A stretch of DNA of 64,000 nucleotides from Candidatus Villigracilis adiacens (lineage in GTDB: Bacteria > Chloroflexota > Anaerolineae > Anaerolineales > Villigracilaceae). A program made the translations under genes and the position numbers. Shown piece by piece: positions 17,413 through 24,950 of this stretch. The notes beneath the pieces were generated by a model. It worked only from the letters and a program-made list of their open reading frames with translations. It had not been told where the DNA came from and did no database searches. Position 1 is the first letter of the stretch. Every line of letters starts with the position of its first letter. The stretch covers positions 155,349 through 219,348 of the forward strand of contig JADJBU010000007.1 in the NCBI GenBank assembly GCA_016703605.1. Reading direction: 5' to 3'.

Positions 17413-17436
17413 GTCGAACGTCTCCTGACGTTCGAC
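17413..17436. repeat. GTCGAACGTC palindrome, copy 2
   Basis: GTCGAACGTC, TCCT, GACGTTCGAC: a perfect 10-bp stem with a 4-base loop. It is followed by CTCCAAAGTCTGG and later TTGGACTCC, the same order as after copy 3 at 54227. Confidence 0.78.
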
Positions 17437-17581
17437 TCTCACTCCAAAGTCTGGGGATGTTGCATGGCGTTACGCCGCCTTGGACTCCATTTTCATCCCT
17501 TCGGCTTCGCTTAGGACAAGCCTTTGGGGTGAAATTCGTTTCATGGATATTCTATGACGAAAAAATTTAAGAAACAGTCTC

Positions 17582-18715
17582 TTACAGGTTGCCGCGCCGC
17601 TCTTGCTCCAATTCCAGCGACTCGAACAGGGCTTTGAAATTCCCCTTGCCGAAGCCCTGCGCGCCGTGGCGTTGAATGATCTCGATGAACATGGTCGGGC
17701 GGTCCTGGATGGGGCGGGTGAAAATTTGCAGCAGGTAGCCTTCGTCGTCCTTGTCTACAAGGATGCCGAGTTCGTGGATGGTTTTGAAATCTTCCTTGAT
17801 CCTGCCGATGCGTTCCGGCAGCATTTCATAGTAGGTATCGGGCACGCGTAGAAATTCCACGCCGTTCCTGCGGAGTTTGTCGACCGTCTCGATGATGTCT
17901 CCGGTGATGATGGCGACATGCTGCGCGCCGGGGGTCAGATAGTAATCGAGATACTCTTCGATCTGGCTTTTGCGTTTGCCGTCTGCCGGTTCGTTGATCG
18001 GGAATTTGACGCGCCCGTTGCCGTTCTGCATGACCTTGGACATCAGTGCGGAATATTCGGTGGAGATGTCCTTGTCGTCGAAGTGCATCAACTGGCGGAA
18101 GCCCATGACGTTGTGATAGAAGTTGACCCAGTGGTTCATCTTGCCAAGCTGCACATTGCCGACAATGTGATCGACGGCGGCAAGCCCGGCGGAATCGGTT
18201 TCGTGTTTCAGCGGTCTGTAGCCGGGGGCGAATGCGCCCTTGTAATCGTCGCGGTCGACGAAGACATGCAGGGTTTCGCCGTAGGTATAGATGGCGGAGG
18301 TTCGGTAGATGCCGAAGTCATCCTTCTCTTCGCGCGGCATCCACGCCGATTTGCCGCCGCGGGCTGTGGTTTCCTTCCATGCTTTTCCCACATCGTCCAC
18401 GCCGAGGGCAATCACTTTCACCCCGTCGCCGTGAAGCATGTGATGTGCGGCGAGCGGGCTGGATGGAGAATAGGGCGCAGAAACAACGAAGCGCGCCTGC
18501 CCCGATTCAAGCACATAGGAGGCGAAATCGCGGTTGCCGGTTTCGAGACCCGAGTAGGCAACTGGTTTGAAGCCAAACGCCTTCCACCAGTAATACATGG
18601 CATGTTTTGCGTTGCCCACATAGAAGTGGACGTGGTCTACGGATTTGATCTGAAGAAAATCCGCCTCTTCGGTCATGGGGCGGGACGCATTCGCGAGTTT
18701 ATCTTTTGCTGCCAT
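17582..18715 (-). CDS. hppD: 4-hydroxyphenylpyruvate dioxygenase
   Basis: HppD converts 4-hydroxyphenylpyruvate to homogentisate in tyrosine breakdown, using non-haem iron and O2. The 377 residues are the usual length. It has two vicinal-oxygen-chelate domains. Iron ligands are visible as H183 (VDHIVGNV), H266 (GAQHVAI) and E345 (TMFIEIIQR). The C-terminal FGKGNFKALFES is the conserved gating helix. CAAAGGAGAG gives a good ribosome binding site before the ATG at 18715. No other homogentisate gene is adjacent. A pterin dehydratase (53848), which serves aromatic amino acid hydroxylases, is far away in the window. Homogentisate could also feed quinone or pigment synthesis. Confidence 0.97.
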   Translation of the reverse strand: MAAKDKLANASRPMTEEADFLQIKSVDHVHFYVGNAKHAMYYWWKAFGFKPVAYSGLETGNRDFASYVLESGQARFVVSAPYSPSSPLAAHHMLHGDGVKVIALGVDDVGKAWKETTARGGKSAWMPREEKDDFGIYRTSAIYTYGETLHVFVDRDDYKGAFAPGYRPLKHETDSAGLAAVDHIVGNVQLGKMNHWVNFYHNVMGFRQLMHFDDKDISTEYSALMSKVMQNGNGRVKFPINEPADGKRKSQIEEYLDYYLTPGAQHVAIITGDIIETVDKLRRNGVEFLRVPDTYYEMLPERIGRIKEDFKTIHELGILVDKDDEGYLLQIFTRPIQDRPTMFIEIIQRHGAQGFGKGNFKALFESLELEQERRGNL

Positions 18716-18723
18716 TTTCTCTC

Positions 18724-18752
18724 CTTTGTCGTTCGGTCATTTTACGACAAAG
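18724..18752. promoter_or_regulatory. Inverted repeat before hppD, possible operator
   Basis: CTTTGTCGT ... ACGACAAAG, a perfect 9-bp inverted repeat with 11 bases between. It lies 9 bases before the hppD start codon and overlaps a GTAAAAT -10-like box on the minus strand. The left arm contains the ribosome binding site, so it could act as an operator or as an RNA hairpin hiding the site. Confidence 0.45.
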
Positions 18753-18773
18753 ATTATCCGATTGCAAATAAAA

Positions 18774-18798
18774 AAGGATGGCTGGTGAAGCCATCCTT
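18774..18798 (-). terminator. Terminator of the SH3-domain lipoprotein gene
   Basis: On the minus strand AAGGATGGCT, loop, AGCCATCCTT is followed by a T run (TTTTTTATTT), 12 bases after the stop at 18811. Confidence 0.9.
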
Positions 18799-18810
18799 GA
18801 ACTACATTCG

Positions 18811-20097
18811 CTATGGGCAGTATGTTAGGGAAACTCCCAATACGCTTCCGTCTGGATAAGAGGCGGTATTGCCTGCCGTGTCTTTGGCGAAGAACTGGTA
18901 TTGAACTGTGCCATTGTCGCCGCCCAATTCTCCTGCGAATTGGGCGTTGAGATCATAATTGAATCCGTACAAACCGCCGCTGGCATTGTCGTTTGGAGTC
19001 AAAGTGTTCCATGAACCTACATAGCCGCCGCTTCCTAGAACCCGATAGCGCAGGTAAACCTCGTTAAGATTATCATCCTGGGCGCGGATCGCCACCTGGA
19101 AGATGTTTGCCGCGCAGTTGGCTGTTGGATAGTAGATGTCTGTGTAGACCGCCACAGGTCCGCTCAGAATGGGGGGGGTGGTATCGCCGGATGGGGCGGG
19201 GACCGATGTCGGTGTGGGCGTTGCCGTCGGAGGAAGCGGAGGCGCGGCTACGACAGGAACCGAGCTTGTGTCTCCGCTGGTGTGCCCCGTCACCCCGGAT
19301 ATCCAGCAGGATTGCGAGGCGCTGACCTGAATCAGCCACCAGCTGCTGTTGCTGTTTCGACCGATGATTGTGAGTGTTGTTCCAACCGGATAGGATGTGA
19401 TGATGCTGTATGCCGTGCTGGGTCCGAAGCGGCAGTTTGCAGCCGTATCCACAGTGAAGGTTGGCGCGCCTGAGTTCGACGGCGACGACCCTGAAACGGG
19501 AAGCGGCGTATTGGTGGCGGTTGGGACCGTTGCGCCGATCTCCGGTAGGAATTGATAGTCCCAGCCGAAGTTCAAGCCTGTAATCGTTTCGTTGTTTTGG
19601 ATGGTGTCGGATAAGTAAACGAGGGATGTGAGCGTGGTGGGGTGAGACCAGCCGCCGGGGATGAGAATTTTTTGATTGGCTTCATTGGCAAGGTCGACGC
19701 CCACGCAGTATTCGCCATCCGCAAGGTTGGCGAAGGCGTATAGACCGTTCGCGTCTGTGGTTGCGCTGGTCAGGGCGGGTGTTTCGCATGTGCCGGCGTG
19801 AAGGTCCACAGTGACTCCGGCTATGCCCGGTTCGTCGGCTTCGCGGTTTCCATTCGCCATGGCGCTGCCGTTCCCAGTCGGGACGCATCCCGTTGGAAGC
19901 GGGTTTGGGAGCGCGCCGTCTGGCACGGCGCAAAGGTCATGCCAGACGGCGCCGGATAACCCTCCAGCCCCTGCTGGTTGAATGGGAGCCGGGGATTCTG
20001 TTTCGCCTGGGGTGGGCGTTGCGCCGGGCAGGTTGCAAGCCAGGCTTGCAGTCCATAGCGCAAGAACAAGGAAAACGATGGGGCGGTTGGATTTCAT
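18811..20097 (-). CDS. Lipoprotein with SdrD-B-like and SH3-like domains
   Basis: The product has 428 residues. The signal peptide has lipobox ASLAC followed by a Pro/Thr linker. A domain opening GLSGAVWHDLCA with GIAGVTVDL and TTDANGLYAFANLADGEYCVGV (about 45-165) follows the pattern of Cna-B/SdrD-B repeat domains. A bacterial SH3-type domain (about 215-275) includes CRFGPSTAYSIITSYPVGT and SWWLIQV, usually a cell-wall or peptide binder. The last 110 residues form an Ig-like beta domain (DDNLNEVYLRYRV, FFAKDTAGN). It is probably a surface-exposed binding protein. GAGGAG precedes the ATG. Confidence 0.88.
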   Translation of the reverse strand: MKSNRPIVFLVLALWTASLACNLPGATPTPGETESPAPIQPAGAGGLSGAVWHDLCAVPDGALPNPLPTGCVPTGNGSAMANGNREADEPGIAGVTVDLHAGTCETPALTSATTDANGLYAFANLADGEYCVGVDLANEANQKILIPGGWSHPTTLTSLVYLSDTIQNNETITGLNFGWDYQFLPEIGATVPTATNTPLPVSGSSPSNSGAPTFTVDTAANCRFGPSTAYSIITSYPVGTTLTIIGRNSNSSWWLIQVSASQSCWISGVTGHTSGDTSSVPVVAAPPLPPTATPTPTSVPAPSGDTTPPILSGPVAVYTDIYYPTANCAANIFQVAIRAQDDNLNEVYLRYRVLGSGGYVGSWNTLTPNDNASGGLYGFNYDLNAQFAGELGGDNGTVQYQFFAKDTAGNTASYPDGSVLGVSLTYCP

Positions 20098-20213
20098 GGT
20101 TTCTCCTCGGATAATTTATTCCGCTTATTCTATCGGGAGGAAAACAACCGATGAAGGGTTCTTTGGTAGGGGGAAAGTTGGATACGATCTTTTAAAAAGC
20201 AAGGCGCCAGGGT

Positions 20214-20957
20214 TTATGCAACCCCAGCCGCGCTTTTTTGAGGCAGCCTGTCTTTGATCAGAAACGGGAGGTACAGGATGAAGAAGATCGCAAAGGCGAC
20301 CAGTTCCAGTTGCGGGATGTACCAGGGCCATGGAGAGAGCGCGTCCATCAGGGTGGGGGAGGGCGGCTTTTGGGCGATAAAGAGATAGTTGCCGCCAATG
20401 GCGCGGTTGATGAAAAAGACGACGACCATGTAAATGTTGGTCCAGATGAAGATGCGCTTGAAGGATGCCAGTGTCGGGCGGAAGCCCTCCACAACCGTCA
20501 TGTAAACCGGAATTGTGATCAATAATCCGTGCGCGATCAGGGTTTGTAAAATACGATAGTGGGGGATGTCGTAGGCAGAGGCGTCCGCGGGGGTGAGGAA
20601 TGCCTGTAACGCACCGCCGATGCCGAGGAAATACGAAAATTCGTAGATCGCAAAACTTCGCGTGAAGGTCATGTACACAGTCAGCCAGACCATGACGCTG
20701 CACATGTGAAGCGGAAGCATGGTTTGGATGTTCCATATTCCCCAATATGCCGACCAGAGATGCAGTCCGAATTCATTCAGCCCCAAAAGAATCCCAAGCG
20801 CCGGAAGGATTCTCTCCCGCTCCGTTTTCCCCCAGACTTTACGAAAGTAGAAAAAAGACAGCCAGAGAACCGCGAACAGCCCGACAACGGTCAGGTGTTT
20901 CGCGCCAAAAATTTGCAGGGGTGAATCCGTGGGGGTGACGGAAAACAACTCGTTCAT
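20214..20957 (-). CDS. TIGR02206/YwaF-family membrane protein
   Basis: The product has 247 residues with six to seven membrane segments. The N-terminal block FSVTPTDSPLQIFGAKHL, the LPLHMCSVMVW segment, the YEFSYFLGIGGALQAFLTP motif and the GGNYLFIAQKP segment match the YwaF/TIGR02206 family of integral membrane proteins, whose role is unknown. AAGGAGG precedes the ATG at ideal spacing. It lies 26 bases downstream of the YbaK-type gene on the same strand and may be co-transcribed with it. Confidence 0.88.
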   Translation of the reverse strand: MNELFSVTPTDSPLQIFGAKHLTVVGLFAVLWLSFFYFRKVWGKTERERILPALGILLGLNEFGLHLWSAYWGIWNIQTMLPLHMCSVMVWLTVYMTFTRSFAIYEFSYFLGIGGALQAFLTPADASAYDIPHYRILQTLIAHGLLITIPVYMTVVEGFRPTLASFKRIFIWTNIYMVVVFFINRAIGGNYLFIAQKPPSPTLMDALSPWPWYIPQLELVAFAIFFILYLPFLIKDRLPQKSAAGVA

Positions 20958-20983
20958 ATCATCCTCCTTGTTCGATGGCCTTT

Positions 20984-21460
20984 TTATGTCACTTTTACAA
21001 CCCGTCCGCCCGTCATGGGTTTCAGGTCTTCCGTTTTCAATTCAAAGATCGCGTTGGGTGTTCCCGCCGCCGCCCAAATGGACTGGTATTTGAGGAAGTC
21101 TTCGTCGAGATACGTTTCCATTGTTTGCGCGTGACCGATGGGAGGCACGCCGCCGATGGCAAAGCCTGTCACTGTCCGCACAAAATCCGCATCCGCTTTG
21201 CCGATGGATTCGCACGCGTATTCGCTGATCCGCTTCTCGTTCACCCGGTTCGGACCTGAAGTTAAAACCAGGATCGGTTTGCCGCTTGTCTTGCCGCGAA
21301 ATATCAACGATTTGACGATCTGCCCCAACTCGCACCCCGCGCGGTCGGCGGCTTCCTGCGCTGTGCGCGTCGACTCGGCGTGTTCGATCACCGTATAGGC
21401 ATAGCCAAGTTCATTTAACAAGTTTTGTATTTTTTGCGCGGAGGAGGAAAGGCTGGACAT
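20984..21460 (-). CDS. YbaK/EbsC-type aminoacyl-tRNA deacylase
   Basis: The product has 158 residues. It hydrolyses mischarged tRNA (Cys-tRNA(Pro) or similar) as a stand-alone editing domain. Motifs visible are TAQEAADRAGCELGQIVKSLIF with the conserved Lys, then GFAIGGVPPIGH and the YLDEDFLKYQSIWAAAGTPNAIF tail, all typical of the YbaK/ProRS-associated family. The ATG at 21460 lies 6 bases from a TATAAT on the minus strand with no ribosome binding site, so the message is probably leaderless. It is divergent from the methyltransferase gene, with which it shares a mirror-image promoter. Confidence 0.92.
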   Translation of the reverse strand: MSSLSSSAQKIQNLLNELGYAYTVIEHAESTRTAQEAADRAGCELGQIVKSLIFRGKTSGKPILVLTSGPNRVNEKRISEYACESIGKADADFVRTVTGFAIGGVPPIGHAQTMETYLDEDFLKYQSIWAAAGTPNAIFELKTEDLKPMTGGRVVKVT

Positions 21461-21485
21461 CCGCGTATTATAATGCGCGGATGTC
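21456..21485. promoter_or_regulatory. Mirror-symmetrical bidirectional promoter, two leaderless genes
   Basis: ATTATAAT at 21467-21474 contains TATAAT on both strands (+ at 21469-21474, - at 21472-21467). Each is followed by exactly 6 bases and then ATGTCC, the first two codons of the gene on that strand. The flanks GACATCCGCG / GCGGATGTCC make the whole region a palindrome. RNA would start at or next to the A of each ATG. Confidence 0.65.
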
Positions 21486-22172
21486 CACTCAAGAAGAAAT
21501 CTACAAAACCGAAGGGGATAAATACGAGGCGTTGATCGCGCGCGAGGACCATCAGGGGAATATCCTGAAATCGCTGCAAGAGATTGCGCCCCTTGCCGAC
21601 CGTCTCGTCCTGGACCTCGGAGCGGGGACCGGGCGATTAGCCTGTTTGCTCGCCCCGATCGTTAAGAGCGTTCACGCATTTGACATTTCGGAAGAGATGC
21701 TCCGAGTCTGCCGCCGGAAATTCACCCAAAGCGGACTTTCGAACTGGCAGGTGGATATCGCCGACCATCGCAAACTGCCTGTTCCCGACGGTTCTGCGAA
21801 TTTGGTTGTCTCCGGCTGGAGCCTGAGCTATCTCGCGGTTTGGAATCCCGATACCTGGCGCGAGGAACTTGAAAGATGGTTCGACGGAAATGAATCGCGT
21901 TCTGGCGCCCGGCAGGCTTTCATCGTTCTATATGAATCGCTGGGAACGGGAAACGATCGCCGATAAAACTTGACCACCTCGGGAATTTTTATCCGTGGCT
22001 GGACGAGAAGGGCTTTCAGAACAAATGGATCGCACTGATTACAAGTTTGATTCCCTGCCGAAGCCGAGGAACTCTCCGCTTTTTCTTCGGCGACGAATTG
22101 GGCAAAAAGGTCAGGGAGAACGAGTGGGTGGTCTTGCCGGAATGTACCGGGGTGTGGTGGCTGAAGATATAG
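21481..22172 (+). pseudogene. SAM-dependent methyltransferase, broken by several frameshifts
   Basis: The first frame (21481-21966) encodes a class I methyltransferase N-terminus: VLDLGAGTGRLACLLA (SAM-binding motif I), HAFDISEEML and VSGWSLSYLAV. From about 21870 the frame breaks repeatedly. EMNRVLAPG is in +1, then FIVLYESLGTGN is back in frame, then IKLDHLGNFYPWLDEKGFQNKW, TDYKFDSLP, and finally FFFGDELGKKVRENEWVVLPE up to the TAG at 22170-22172. The pieces join into one normal methyltransferase of about 230 residues, so at least four indels separate this copy from an intact gene. It is either decaying or badly sequenced. Substrate unknown. Leaderless start. Confidence 0.82.
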
Positions 22173-22209
22173 AAAGTGGAAAGTGAAGTTTGACCACTTT
22201 CCACTTTTT
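22173..22209. terminator. Bidirectional terminator built from heptamers
   Basis: AAAGTGGAAAGT (22173-22184) pairs with ACTTTCCACTTT (22196-22207), 12 bp, loop of 11, then TTTTT. It directly follows the methyltransferase stop and faces the gene ending at 22216 on the other strand. Its sequence is of the heptamer-repeat type (CTTTCCA units). Confidence 0.82.
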
Positions 22210-22215
22210 ATCCAA

Positions 22216-22770
22216 TCAATTCTGTTTCCTGAATCCATTCCTGGTCGCCATCACCAAGCCGACGAGCATGAGCAGGACACTGGCGAAGACGAAGATCCAC
22301 TTTAAGCTCGAGAAAAGGAAGAGCAGCCAGCCCAAAGCAATCGGCTGGGCGGGGTGGAGCGAGATCAGACTCACGATGGCGAGATTCTCCAACAGATCGA
22401 AGAACCAGGCTCCCAGCGGCATTACATTCAACCTGCGCATGGCGCTGTCCGATGCGAAGCCGCGCTGGAACAACCAGGAGATAAGAATGCCGAACGCAAA
22501 AAGATAAATGATGGGGTAAATAATGTCCACCGTCAATTCGACGTTACGGTAGAAGGTCAGGTCGCCGTATTTTGCGAGCATCGCAAAGAGTTTGTCCGGC
22601 GTTTGGAAGATCATCAGGTCGAGGGGTTGGATGCCGCCCTGCCCACCCTGCATCATCCCGCCGATGAGCGGCATGAGAAAGCCTGCAAAGAACATATCCA
22701 GCACGAACAGGGCAAGCACCAGCCAGCCTTTCGCCCAGCCATAAAATTTTTCCGAAATCTTGTTCAACAT
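22216..22770 (-). CDS. Small four-helix membrane protein, unknown
   Basis: The product has 184 residues. The start at 22770 is chosen because GGAGG lies 5-6 bases upstream; a longer frame to 22809 has no such site. Four hydrophobic segments are near 15-38, 75-95, 115-135 and 150-172. A glycine-rich loop GGMMQGGQGG follows the first. I recognise no family motif. It stands alone, with a hairpin in its probable 5' leader. Confidence 0.75.
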   Translation of the reverse strand: MLNKISEKFYGWAKGWLVLALFVLDMFFAGFLMPLIGGMMQGGQGGIQPLDLMIFQTPDKLFAMLAKYGDLTFYRNVELTVDIIYPIIYLFAFGILISWLFQRGFASDSAMRRLNVMPLGAWFFDLLENLAIVSLISLHPAQPIALGWLLFLFSSLKWIFVFASVLLMLVGLVMATRNGFRKQN

Positions 22771-22804
22771 AAAGCCTCCGTTATTAGATAAAGTTGCAAA
22801 AACA

Positions 22805-22834
22805 AACACGCCACGGGTCGGGGAGTGGCGTGTT
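22805..22834 (-). promoter_or_regulatory. Terminator-like hairpin in the leader of the gene at 22216-22770
   Basis: On the minus strand AACACGCCAC and GTGGCGTGTT form a perfect 10-bp stem followed by TTTGTTTTTG. This looks like an intrinsic terminator, but it lies 35 bases before the start codon of the same-strand gene. It could be an attenuator or the terminator of an unseen upstream RNA. Confidence 0.5.
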
Positions 22835-22950
22835 CATGCGGGGTACTTAAGTCCGGGATGAAAGGTTAGCATATTGTCGGGTCCGCTTTTGTCGTACTTG
22901 GATTCCCGGTTTGACAGAAACAAAAATTCGCAAGAGAGAAAATGTCAGAG

Positions 22951-22979
22951 TTGGTGAGGTGACTTGCAAATGTTATAAT
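22951..22979 (+). promoter_or_regulatory. Candidate sigma70-type promoter upstream of the GntR gene
   Basis: TTGGTG, 17 bases, TATAAT, about 135 bases before the GntR start. It has a better -35 match than the promoter at 23045 and would give a long leader crossing the operator. Confidence 0.4.
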
Positions 22980-23044
22980 ATCGATACCATAATCCATATG
23001 TTCGCTATTGCCGAAACTAACAAGAATTATCCTGATTTCAAGTC

Positions 23045-23072
23045 TTGCTTTTTTGTAAAAGTCCTGTATAAT
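23045..23072 (+). promoter_or_regulatory. Promoter of the Amadori-utilisation regulator
   Basis: TTGCTT (23045-23050), 16 bases, TATAAT (23067-23072). The operator palindrome begins 5 bases downstream, at the expected start of transcription. Confidence 0.55.
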
Positions 23073-23077
23073 GGGTA

Positions 23078-23091
23078 TTGGTATATACCAA
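23078..23091. promoter_or_regulatory. Operator palindrome O1 of the GntR regulator
   Basis: A perfect 14-bp palindrome TTGGTATATACCAA. HutC-type GntR regulators usually bind palindromes with a GT..TA..AC core. The same 12-base half-and-core recurs before the deglycase gene (23880). Its place over the start of transcription predicts autorepression. Confidence 0.75.
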
Positions 23092-23115
23092 AACTCAACC
23101 TTGAAGGTATTGCCA

Positions 23116-23865
23116 ATGGCTAGAAAACTTATTCGAGCCAACACCCCGCTGTATTTGCAGGTTGAATCCACTTTAAAGGAGATGATTGAAGAATCTGTCT
23201 ATTCAACTGGCGAGCAGATCCCATCAGAAAGAGAATTGTCTGAGCAGCTAGGTGTGAGCCGTATGACGGTACGAAAAGCCGTCGAAAATCTTACTCGACA
23301 TGGCTTTTTAGAGCGACGATCAACGAATGGAACATACGTCCGTCAACCCAAAGTTCGTCGTCATGTCGGTAAAGATGTTGCGGTTGGACTGACCCAATTG
23401 CTTGCCGAGGAAGGAAGTGTTGCCGGTTCAAAATTATTGAGATTCGAAGAAATGCGAGCGCCATTAAAGGTCGCTGAAAAATTAAACATCCATGTGGGCG
23501 AGCGGCTTATAATGCTTCAACGCCTCCGTACTTCGAATGGGCAACCGTTTTGTGTCGAAACTAGTTTCTTGCCACGCGATATTGTTCCTGACCTCTCCCG
23601 CGCTGACTTGGAAACATCGGCCGCATCCTTGTACTCGATCCTGTTAGGTCGGTACAAAATCAGGCTTTCTCACAATAACGAAACGTTAAAATTGAGTTAT
23701 GCGACATCAGAGGAGGCGTATCTGTTGTCTTTGAAAGAAGGAGATCCGGTTTTGTTGTTGCGTGTTGTTGTTTTGGATGAAAATGACCGAGCGGTTGAGT
23801 ATCTTAAATCTGTGAATAACCCAGACCTGGTCATGTTTTCTTCTGCCAGTACGCTCGCTTTTTAA
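23116..23865 (+). CDS. GntR/HutC-family transcriptional regulator, FrlR-like
   Basis: The product has 249 residues. The start at 23116 (MARKLIRANTPLYLQVE) is preferred. An earlier in-frame ATG at 23071 would begin inside the promoter and operator. The N-terminal winged helix (about 8-75) contains SERELSEQLGVSRMTVRKAVENLTRHGFLERR and GTYV. The rest is a UTRA ligand-binding domain (GERLIMLQRLRTSNGQPFCVETSFLP, then GDPVLLLRVVVLDENDRAVEY). It should sense a phosphorylated sugar amine and release the two palindromes TTGGTATATACC at 23078 and 23880. It is the first gene of an AT-richer island of uptake and catabolic genes in the same direction. Confidence 0.93.
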   Translation: MARKLIRANTPLYLQVESTLKEMIEESVYSTGEQIPSERELSEQLGVSRMTVRKAVENLTRHGFLERRSTNGTYVRQPKVRRHVGKDVAVGLTQLLAEEGSVAGSKLLRFEEMRAPLKVAEKLNIHVGERLIMLQRLRTSNGQPFCVETSFLPRDIVPDLSRADLETSAASLYSILLGRYKIRLSHNNETLKLSYATSEEAYLLSLKEGDPVLLLRVVVLDENDRAVEYLKSVNNPDLVMFSSASTLAF

Positions 23866-23878
23866 TTTTTTTAACTAT

Positions 23879-23901
23879 GTTGGTATATACCTTATACCAA
23901 C
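23879..23901. promoter_or_regulatory. Operator palindrome O2 before the deglycase gene
   Basis: GTTGGTATA, TACCT, TATACCAAC: a 9-bp inverted repeat whose first 12 bases TTGGTATATACC equal O1. It lies in the 65-base gap between the regulator and the deglycase gene, 30 bases before its ATG, so the catabolic genes can be repressed separately. Confidence 0.72.
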
Positions 23902-23930
23902 TGGAAACTTACACTGAAAGGACTATCAAT

Positions 23931-24947
23931 ATGGCTATTGAAATCGATCGACAATTATTTCTACAAGGCCTTGAAAAAGCCCTTGTAGAAAAAGACCGGG
24001 CCTTCAAACTCGGTTCTGACCTTGCCCAACAAGGCATCAAGCGAATTTTCTTCGTTGGGTGTGGGGCTCCGAATCGCGAGATGGGCATTATCAAGTACTG
24101 GATGGATCGGGATGCAAAAACTCTTGAAAACCATCTTTACTTCCCGGCGGAATTCATCAATCAAGTTCCTGCAAAACTTGGCGCGGATTCGCTGGTTATT
24201 CTCGCCTCACATTCCGGGACCACCCCTGAGATCATCCAGGCAACGGAATTTTTGAAGAGCTACAAGTGCAAAGTTACGGCCGTCACTCAATTTGAGGATT
24301 CTCCACTTGCAAAGGCTGTTCCGGGTACGTTTATCTATGGAAAGAGTGAACAGGGATATTACGCCAAGTTCATAATCATAATGGCTTTGGTCGCTGGGGT
24401 GATGAAGAAAGTGGAGGAGTGGAAGTTGGCGGACTCAGTACTTTCTGGATTAGGCGCTTTACCCGCTGTCCTTGTTGATACTGCTGAATTCAACGAGAAA
24501 CGCGCAACTGACGAAGCCCGTCTTTATAAAGACGACGACTTCATGATGATCCTTGGATCCGGTCCAACTTCTTCGAATGCCTATGTTTTTGGGGTTTGCG
24601 TCCTGATGGAAATGCAATGGATGCATACCTTCACTGGTGAAGCTGCTGAATTTTTTCATGGCCCGTTTGAGGTGTTGGACCAGAACACACCAGTAGTTGT
24701 ATTTTTGGGCGAGGACCCCAGCCGACCGATTGGCGAACGTGTCATTCGATTCTGTAAAAAATATACCGAACGACTGATTGTATACGACTCAAAAGATTTC
24801 GAAATGAAGGGAATTACACCAGAAGCCCGCGCAATCTTCGCGCCATTCGTACTTGAGGCGGCTATATCGAGGGTTTCGGAGCATTTGGCTGTTTGGCACA
24901 ACCACCCCTTATCCACCCGGCGTTATATGTGGAAGTTCGAGTATTAA
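23931..24947 (+). CDS. frlB: SIS-domain sugar-amine deglycase, FrlB-like
   Basis: The product has 338 residues (E. coli FrlB 340). The start at 23931 follows GAAAGGA. FrlB splits fructoselysine 6-phosphate into glucose 6-phosphate and lysine. The first SIS domain has FFVGCGAPNRE (about 40-50) and ASHSGTTPEI (92-101). The second SIS domain has MMILGSGPTSSNAY. The active-site block TGEAAEFFHGPFE (235-247; E240 and H243 candidates) is present. The C-terminal HPLSTRRYMWKFEY is the signature tail of this group. The kinase FrlD is encoded 3 bases downstream, which fits the kinase-deglycase pair. The related FraB acts on fructose-asparagine, so the exact Amadori substrate is open. Confidence 0.88.
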   Translation: MAIEIDRQLFLQGLEKALVEKDRAFKLGSDLAQQGIKRIFFVGCGAPNREMGIIKYWMDRDAKTLENHLYFPAEFINQVPAKLGADSLVILASHSGTTPEIIQATEFLKSYKCKVTAVTQFEDSPLAKAVPGTFIYGKSEQGYYAKFIIIMALVAGVMKKVEEWKLADSVLSGLGALPAVLVDTAEFNEKRATDEARLYKDDDFMMILGSGPTSSNAYVFGVCVLMEMQWMHTFTGEAAEFFHGPFEVLDQNTPVVVFLGEDPSRPIGERVIRFCKKYTERLIVYDSKDFEMKGITPEARAIFAPFVLEAAISRVSEHLAVWHNHPLSTRRYMWKFEY

Positions 24948-24950
24948 ATC

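Larger units (their letters stand above)
17157..17581. other. 425-bp intergenic region rich in repeats
   Basis: No gene is seen. It holds a strong GC hairpin GACCCGCCGCCTGA / TCAGGCGGCGGGTC (17280-17314) without a T run, whose right half is partly repeated at about 17321. It also holds a GTCGAACGTC palindrome (17413-17436) followed by a CTCCAAAGTCTGG segment also seen after 54250. At the right edge, TTTAAGAAACAGTCTCTTA runs into the hppD stop and matches the end of the element at 33617-33747. Confidence 0.6.

Noticed and set aside
23071..23115. Longer N-terminus for the GntR regulator from ATG 23071
   Set aside because: The extra 15 codons would encode the operator palindrome, and the ATG lies inside the -10 box. 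The family start pattern fits 23116.
22866..23171. 101-codon minus-strand frame upstream of the GntR gene
   Set aside because: It covers the promoter and operator region, has no ribosome binding site and no recognisable motif.
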